NCBI GenBank assembly: GCA_902475645.1
Contig: CABSAH010000003.1
Coordinates: 1-28,868 of the forward strand
Origin: an uncultured Christensenellaceae bacterium
GTDB lineage: Bacteria > Bacillota > Clostridia > Christensenellales > CAG-138
Direction of reading: 5' to 3'
Length of the DNA: 28,868 nucleotides
Shown here: positions 25,618-28,868 of the stretch, in pieces
Position numbering within the stretch: the stretch's first letter is position 1
Layout of the letters: each line of letters starts with the position of its first letter
Translations under genes and position numbers: made by a program
The notes under the pieces: generated by a model
What the model saw: only the letters and a program-made list of their open reading frames with translations
The model's database searches: none
Told to the model about the DNA's origin: nothing

Positions 25618-26782
25618 ATATACCTCTTGCCTCAGCAATGTTTTCCTCTGTCATCACCCTTATTATGGCCGTTATAGCGCCATCGGCACCCGCTTCGTGT
25701 TCGGTATGCTTTGATATTACCGTTGCGCTGTGCGGAATAAGCTCGTTAAGCTTATCCAGCGCCTTCATTGCGGCCGCCTGCTCCAATTCGTCCCTATCGG
25801 CGGCAGACTGCATCAATACGGTTTCCGTTCTTATGCGGCGCTCCGCCTTAAGCGGAAGTATGCAGCCGGTTAATTCATATTCGCATACCGTTTCGTCGGT
25901 ATAGCTTGCATATTCCGGTGCATCGGCAAGGCATATGCCGAACAGCCTTACTGCGTTATAATACGCCCTTTCTCCGCTATCGCAAGGCTTTTCAAGCGTT
26001 GGCCCGGCCTTTGCGGAAACGACATACATAACGTTTGCGCTTACCGCTCCGCGTGCAGACGTTGTTAAAAAGCCAAGCTCATCGTTCCTTAATATTCCCG
26101 AAATAAGCTCCTGCCCCTTTGTAACGGCGTCACCTACATTCACCTTGGCCTTGCCGTCAATAACCTTCAATCCGGTTATTACGCCGTCCTTAGCCGCGTA
26201 AAGGCTTATGGGTTCCGTGGATGGAGCTTCGCACAGTTTGTTTTCATCGGCTTCGGATATATCTATTTTCAGCACAACTCCGCTTATGCTTACACCCGCC
26301 CAAGCAATGCGCTCATCCGTAGCCATAAGCTGCCTGCCCAGCGAAAGCGTTTCAACGGCGCGCCTGTGCGTCCCTATGCCTACGCCCATATTGCCAAGCG
26401 AAGAAACAAGCTCATCCTCATTCACCCTGTCGCAGCCCGAAACCTCCACAAACCATATACGGCGCGATGCGGCTATTATAAGCAGAAGCACAGCTATCCA
26501 GCCATACAGCAGCGCCTTCCTGAAGCGGAGCTTTGAAAGCGAAGCTATCGCGCCGCGCTTGGCGGCTATGCTTACCCTTACGCCGCACTGGCGCACTATC
26601 GGGCGAAGCGCATAGAACGTTGCCACGGATACGCATGCACGGACGCTTTCGCTTCCGGTGCGCCTGACCTGCCAGATATCTCCCCCGCTTTGCACCACGC
26701 GGTTTAGGAACCGTTCAAGGTTCCTGCCTTTGATATCAATAATAACATATCCCGAAAGATAATGCCATACGCCAAAACTCAT
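25604..26782 (-). CDS. yqfD: Sporulation protein YqfD
   Basis: YqfD is a sporulation protein, made in the mother cell under sigma E in Bacillus. The 392-residue protein starts with a conserved cytoplasmic part (SGYVIIDIKGRNLERFLNR), has one clear membrane segment (about 89-106, LLYGWIAVLLLIIAA), and carries an exterior domain to the end. Start ATG 26782 has AAAGG at a spacing of 6; the in-frame ATG at 26803 has no site and would add seven residues that the family does not have. It follows yqfC after 39 bases and precedes phoH, the standard Firmicute order. Its molecular function is not known. Confidence 0.93.
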   Translation of the reverse strand: MSFGVWHYLSGYVIIDIKGRNLERFLNRVVQSGGDIWQVRRTGSESVRACVSVATFYALRPIVRQCGVRVSIAAKRGAIASLSKLRFRKALLYGWIAVLLLIIAASRRIWFVEVSGCDRVNEDELVSSLGNMGVGIGTHRRAVETLSLGRQLMATDERIAWAGVSISGVVLKIDISEADENKLCEAPSTEPISLYAAKDGVITGLKVIDGKAKVNVGDAVTKGQELISGILRNDELGFLTTSARGAVSANVMYVVSAKAGPTLEKPCDSGERAYYNAVRLFGICLADAPEYASYTDETVCEYELTGCILPLKAERRIRTETVLMQSAADRDELEQAAAMKALDKLNELIPHSATVISKHTEHEAGADGAITAIIRVMTEENIAEARGIYGQQ

Positions 26783-26821
26783 AGGTCGCCTTTCAGATTG
26801 CATTTTACCGAATATTTACTA

Positions 26822-27106
26822 TTAGTTTTCAAATGCAACCGATTTTATGCTGCCGTTTATAACGGCGCGTTCGCTCCTCAGCTCGCCCAATGACAGTCCT
26901 TCGCCCTCTATGCGCACTATGCCGTATGCTGTGCGCAGGCGTATCAGCGTTTCGCCGCATTCAAAAACACCCTTGTAGTTTTCTATGGTAGCAAAGCTGT
27001 CCGCAATAATGCATATTTTCACCGTGTCGCCTATTGCTTCAAGCGGAATATCCATTATTTGGCCTACCCTATGCCCAAGCCTTATAATGCGCTTTCCCTT
27101 TTTCAT
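26822..27106 (-). CDS. yqfC: Sporulation protein YqfC
   Basis: This 94-residue protein of the YqfC family is found in sporulating Firmicutes and belongs to the sigma E regulon in Bacillus. It begins with a basic stretch, then IMDIPLEAIGDTVKICI and a predicted beta-rich body resembling the YabP/YqfC fold. ATG 27106 is preceded by GGGGG at a spacing of about 10. It is the first gene of a 15-gene run, and its start codon lies right after the T tract of the sigG terminator. Function beyond sporulation is unknown. Confidence 0.92.
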   Translation of the reverse strand: MKKGKRIIRLGHRVGQIMDIPLEAIGDTVKICIIADSFATIENYKGVFECGETLIRLRTAYGIVRIEGEGLSLGELRSERAVINGSIKSVAFEN

Positions 27107-27108
27107 AT

Positions 27109-27143
27109 AAAAAATGCCCCCATACAGAAATTGTATGGCGGGC
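27109..27143 (-). terminator. Intrinsic terminator after sigG
   Basis: On the minus strand GCCC, a bulged G, and CCATACA pair with TGTATGG and GGGC around a 5-base loop (ATTTC). Six T bases follow (27114-27109). It comes 26 bases after the sigG stop and immediately before the yqfC start. Confidence 0.8.
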
Positions 27144-27158
27144 GCGCCGCGGTTATAC
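27130..27158 (-). promoter_or_regulatory. Candidate sigma-E-type promoter for yqfC, inside the sigG terminator
   Basis: On the minus strand CATACAAT (27137-27130) matches all positions of the sigma E -10 consensus CATACAHT. Fourteen bases upstream GTATAAC (27158-27152) is a partial match to the -35 consensus KMATATT. The -10 box forms part of the terminator stem and loop. Control of yqfC and yqfD by sigma E is established in Bacillus; its application here is inferred. Confidence 0.5.
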
Positions 27159-27169
27159 CTGCGGCGTTG

Positions 27170-27943
27170 CTATACATATTTTCTCATGCTTTTAAGCGCG
27201 TTTTTTTCAAGTCGGGAAACCTGGGCTTGGCTTATGCCTATTTCCTCCGCAACCTCCATCTGCGTTCTTCCGTGGAAAAAGCGCAATTCAATTATTCTGC
27301 GCTCCCTTTCTGCAAGGCTGTCAAGGCCGTTGCTTATGGCTATTGAATCCAGCCACTTTTCGTCCCCGTCCTTATCATCCCTTATTTGATCCATAACATA
27401 CAGCGCGTCGCCGTCATCGTGATACACGGGTTCGTATAGCGAAACGGGGTCCTGTATCGCTTCAAGCGCAAAGGCAATGTCCTCCTCCTTCATATCCAGC
27501 GCCTTTGCAATTTCGTCAAGCTTTGGCTCGCGCGAAAGCTCGTCCATAAGCTCCGCGCGTTTTTTCAGCGCCTTGTATGCGGTGTCCCGTATTGAACGGC
27601 TTACTCTCAGCGCCGTGTTGTCCCGCAAATATCTGCGCAATTCGCCTATTATCATGGGCACGGCATAAGTGGAGAATCTAACCTCTAAGTTCGTGTTAAA
27701 ATTATCAATGGCCTTTATAAGGCCGATGCAGCCGACCTGAAACAGATCGTCCATCTGTTCTCCGCGTCCTGAAAAGCGCTGTATAATGCTTAAAACAAGC
27801 CTGAGATTTGCGCCTATGAATTCTTCCCTTGCCGCGGCATCGCCCGCCTTTATTCGGTTGAGCAGCTCTTTGCTTTCGCTCTGCGTTATTTTCGGCAGTT
27901 TGGATGTATCCAGCCCGCATATTTCAACCTTGTTAAGCGCCAT
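27170..27943 (-). CDS. sigG: Forespore RNA polymerase sigma factor SigG
   Basis: Sigma G directs late gene expression in the developing forespore. The 257-residue protein begins with the SigG-specific sequence NKVEICGLDTSKLPKI, which contacts anti-sigma factors and is highly conserved. Region 2 follows (VQRF-like IQRFSGRGEQMDDLFQVG), then FSTYAVPMIIGELRRYLRD, region 3, and region 4 with the helix-turn-helix EVAEEIGISQAQVSRLEK. ATG 27943 follows AGGGGGTG at a spacing of about 5. I see no convincing sigma F/G promoter in the 76 bases upstream. Ile codons are ATA 16, ATT 5, ATC 1. The stop is TAG. Confidence 0.97.
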   Translation of the reverse strand: MALNKVEICGLDTSKLPKITQSESKELLNRIKAGDAAAREEFIGANLRLVLSIIQRFSGRGEQMDDLFQVGCIGLIKAIDNFNTNLEVRFSTYAVPMIIGELRRYLRDNTALRVSRSIRDTAYKALKKRAELMDELSREPKLDEIAKALDMKEEDIAFALEAIQDPVSLYEPVYHDDGDALYVMDQIRDDKDGDEKWLDSIAISNGLDSLAERERRIIELRFFHGRTQMEVAEEIGISQAQVSRLEKNALKSMRKYV

Positions 27944-28019
27944 ACAAGCACCCCCTAAAGAACGTTTATGCTCTTATGGTTGCCCTGCAAGGTTGATGTT
28001 ATTCCGCGATAAAAAGCCG

Positions 28020-28742
28020 TTAATGGCAATTAAATGCGATGTCTTTTATTACCTCGCCTGCCAATATAAGCCCGGCTGTACCGGGGACGAAGGCTATGCT
28101 GCCCGGCGTTGAACGCCTACGAGGGTCTATATCCGCGGCGTTATCAAAGTGCGGCGTAAGAGGTTCTTCTTTTGAATATACCACCTTCAGCTTGGCTATG
28201 CCGCGCTTTTTTAGCTCCCGCCGCATTACGCGCGCAAGTGGGCAGACAGATGTTTTATATATGTCGGCCACTTCAAAACCAACAGCGTTAAGCTTATTAC
28301 CCGCTCCCATGCAGCTTATTATCCTTGTGCCGGCGCGGCTTGCAAGCTCGATTATCAAAAGCTTTGACGATATAGTATCTATCGCGTCTATAACATAATC
28401 AAACTTGGCAAAGTCTATGATATCCTTATTGGATTCATCATAGAAACAATTCAGCGCCGTTATGCGGCAGCTTTGGTTTATATCCTTGGCGCGCGCAGCC
28501 ATTACCTGTGCCTTTGGTAAGCCTACTGTTGAATCGAGTGCGATAAGTTGGCGGTTTATGTTGCTTTTTGCAACGATATCGCCCTATATAAGCGTGAGCG
28601 AGCCTACGCCGCTGCGTATAAGCGCTTCTGCGGCATATGAGCCAACGCCGCCAACGCCGAAAAGGACCACGTTGGCGTTATTCAGCCGCGTGAGTCCTTC
28701 GCTGCCAATCAAGGCCTGAGTTCTAATAAATCTTTCTTCCAT
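28020..28742 (-). pseudogene. tcdA: TcdA-like tRNA threonylcarbamoyladenosine dehydratase with internal TAG
   Basis: TcdA (CsdL/YrvM) uses ATP to cyclise t6A37 of tRNA. The frame from ATG 28742 encodes 240 residues matching the family: RTQALIGSEGLTRL, the nucleotide-binding loop GVGGVG (29-34), then SNINRQLIALDSTVG, DYVIDAIDTISSK, ISCMGAGNK and the C-terminal STPGSIAFVPGTAGLI. Codon 53 is TAG (28586-28584), exactly where the first conserved Asp of the LxxVDxD motif should be. Reading frame and length are otherwise intact. The downstream piece (from ATG 28502, 160 residues) would lack the ATP-binding part. No ribosome site is seen before ATG 28742. TAG is used as a true stop by ruvB, polA and sigG, so recoding is unlikely. 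Either a decayed gene or a sequence error. Confidence 0.8.
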
Positions 28743-28749
28743 GAGCGAC

Positions 28750-28778
28750 AGTATACTTTATGCCGGCCGCTTTAGCAA
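28750..28778 (-). promoter_or_regulatory. Possible promoter directly before the tcdA-like gene
   Basis: On the minus strand TTGCTA (28778-28773) and TATACT (28755-28750) are separated by 17 bases. Transcription would begin at or next to the ATG at 28742, implying a leaderless message, in line with the lack of a ribosome site. A TATAAT further upstream has no matching -35. Confidence 0.3.
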
Positions 28779-28781
28779 TAG

Positions 28782-28868
28782 TTATAGTATTATAGGCTTG
28801 TTCTTTTTTGATGCTTTGCTATTCTTGGCGGGCGTTTTGCCCTTATATTTGATATATGTTGCCATACC
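28782..28868 (-). CDS. Small Lys-rich open frame running off the right edge
   Basis: The minus-strand frame is open to the window edge and ends at TAA 28784-28782. From the ATG at 28865 it reads MATYIKYKGKTPAKNSK and ends KKNKPIIL. It could be the tail of a gene outside the window or a short gene start; the edge hides any ribosome site. I cannot assign a function. Confidence 0.25.
   Translation of the reverse strand, partial: GMATYIKYKGKTPAKNSKASKKNKPIIL

Noticed and set aside
26783..26803. Longer yqfD start at 26803
   Set aside because: No ribosome site precedes it, while ATG 26782 has AAAGG at good spacing and fits the family N terminus.
27944..28019. Sigma F/G promoter in front of sigG
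   Set aside because: GAATA and CATAAGA occur but are about 21 bases apart, outside the usual spacing.
28584..28586. TAG read through as an amino acid in this organism
   Set aside because: ruvB, polA, sigG, the response regulator and the transglycosylase all end with TAG at the expected family length.
28462..28719. 85-codon plus-strand frame over the tcdA start region
   Set aside because: The minus strand there encodes clear TcdA sequence; the plus frame is its shadow.
1..28868. Mobile elements, CRISPR arrays, defence genes, tRNA or rRNA
   Set aside because: I found no transposase, integrase, regularly spaced repeats, cloverleaf or rRNA-like sequence on either strand.

Overview
The window reads as chromosome of an endospore-forming member of the Firmicutes, most likely class Clostridia. 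The grounds are sigG, yqfC and yqfD (sporulation genes), the Firmicute-type cluster phoH / 7TM-HD protein / ybeY / cdd / era, a MutS2 with a C-terminal Smr domain, and GGAGG-type ribosome binding sites. Base composition looks close to balanced by eye. Isoleucine is written mostly as ATA (30 of 40 codons in the two genes I counted). The order or genus cannot be fixed from the sequence alone. I saw no rRNA, tRNA, CRISPR array, insertion sequence, phage gene or attachment site, and no gene-free stretch above 300 bases; the largest spacers are about 110-160 bases.

Layout, left to right: (1) a plus-strand gene that enters from the left edge, encoding a membrane-anchored protein with extracytoplasmic beta-rich domains (1-1769). 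It converges on everything else through a bidirectional terminator (1813-1839). (2) All remaining genes lie on the minus strand, so they are transcribed right to left. At the left is ruvC-ruvA-ruvB followed by a coiled-coil gene, behind a clear sigma-A-type promoter. (3) A response regulator, sensor kinase and HtrA protease form an envelope-stress type operon; two TTCAYA half-sites lie in front of it. (4) mutS2. (5) zapA, with a consensus promoter and its own terminator. (6) A 15-gene run from yqfC (27106) down to an unknown membrane protein (11636), with no spacer above 56 bases and many stop/start overlaps. It contains sporulation factors (yqfC, yqfD), phoH, a pgpH-like HD phosphohydrolase, ybeY, cdd, era, pdp, polA, coaE, a lytic transglycosylase, an oligopeptide-binding lipoprotein, lspA, an rluD-type pseudouridine synthase and the unknown protein. 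(7) sigG with a terminator. (8) A tcdA-like gene interrupted by an in-frame TAG, and a small open frame running off the right edge.

The genes connect DNA repair and recombination (RuvABC, PolA, MutS2), ribosome maturation (Era, YbeY, RluD, probably PhoH), pyrimidine salvage (Cdd plus Pdp), CoA synthesis, and envelope work (LspA, transglycosylase, HtrA, two-component system). The yqfC promoter candidate has a perfect sigma-E-like -10 element placed inside the sigG terminator stem, so the long run may gain extra mother-cell transcription during sporulation.

I did not find a convincing new defence, mobile or biosynthetic system. The parts worth a second look are the nonsense codon in tcdA, the promoter/terminator overlap before yqfC, the ruvC start, the orphan binding lipoprotein next to a transglycosylase, three unrecognised proteins (the left-edge gene, the gene after ruvB, the gene after rluD), and the ATA codon preference.
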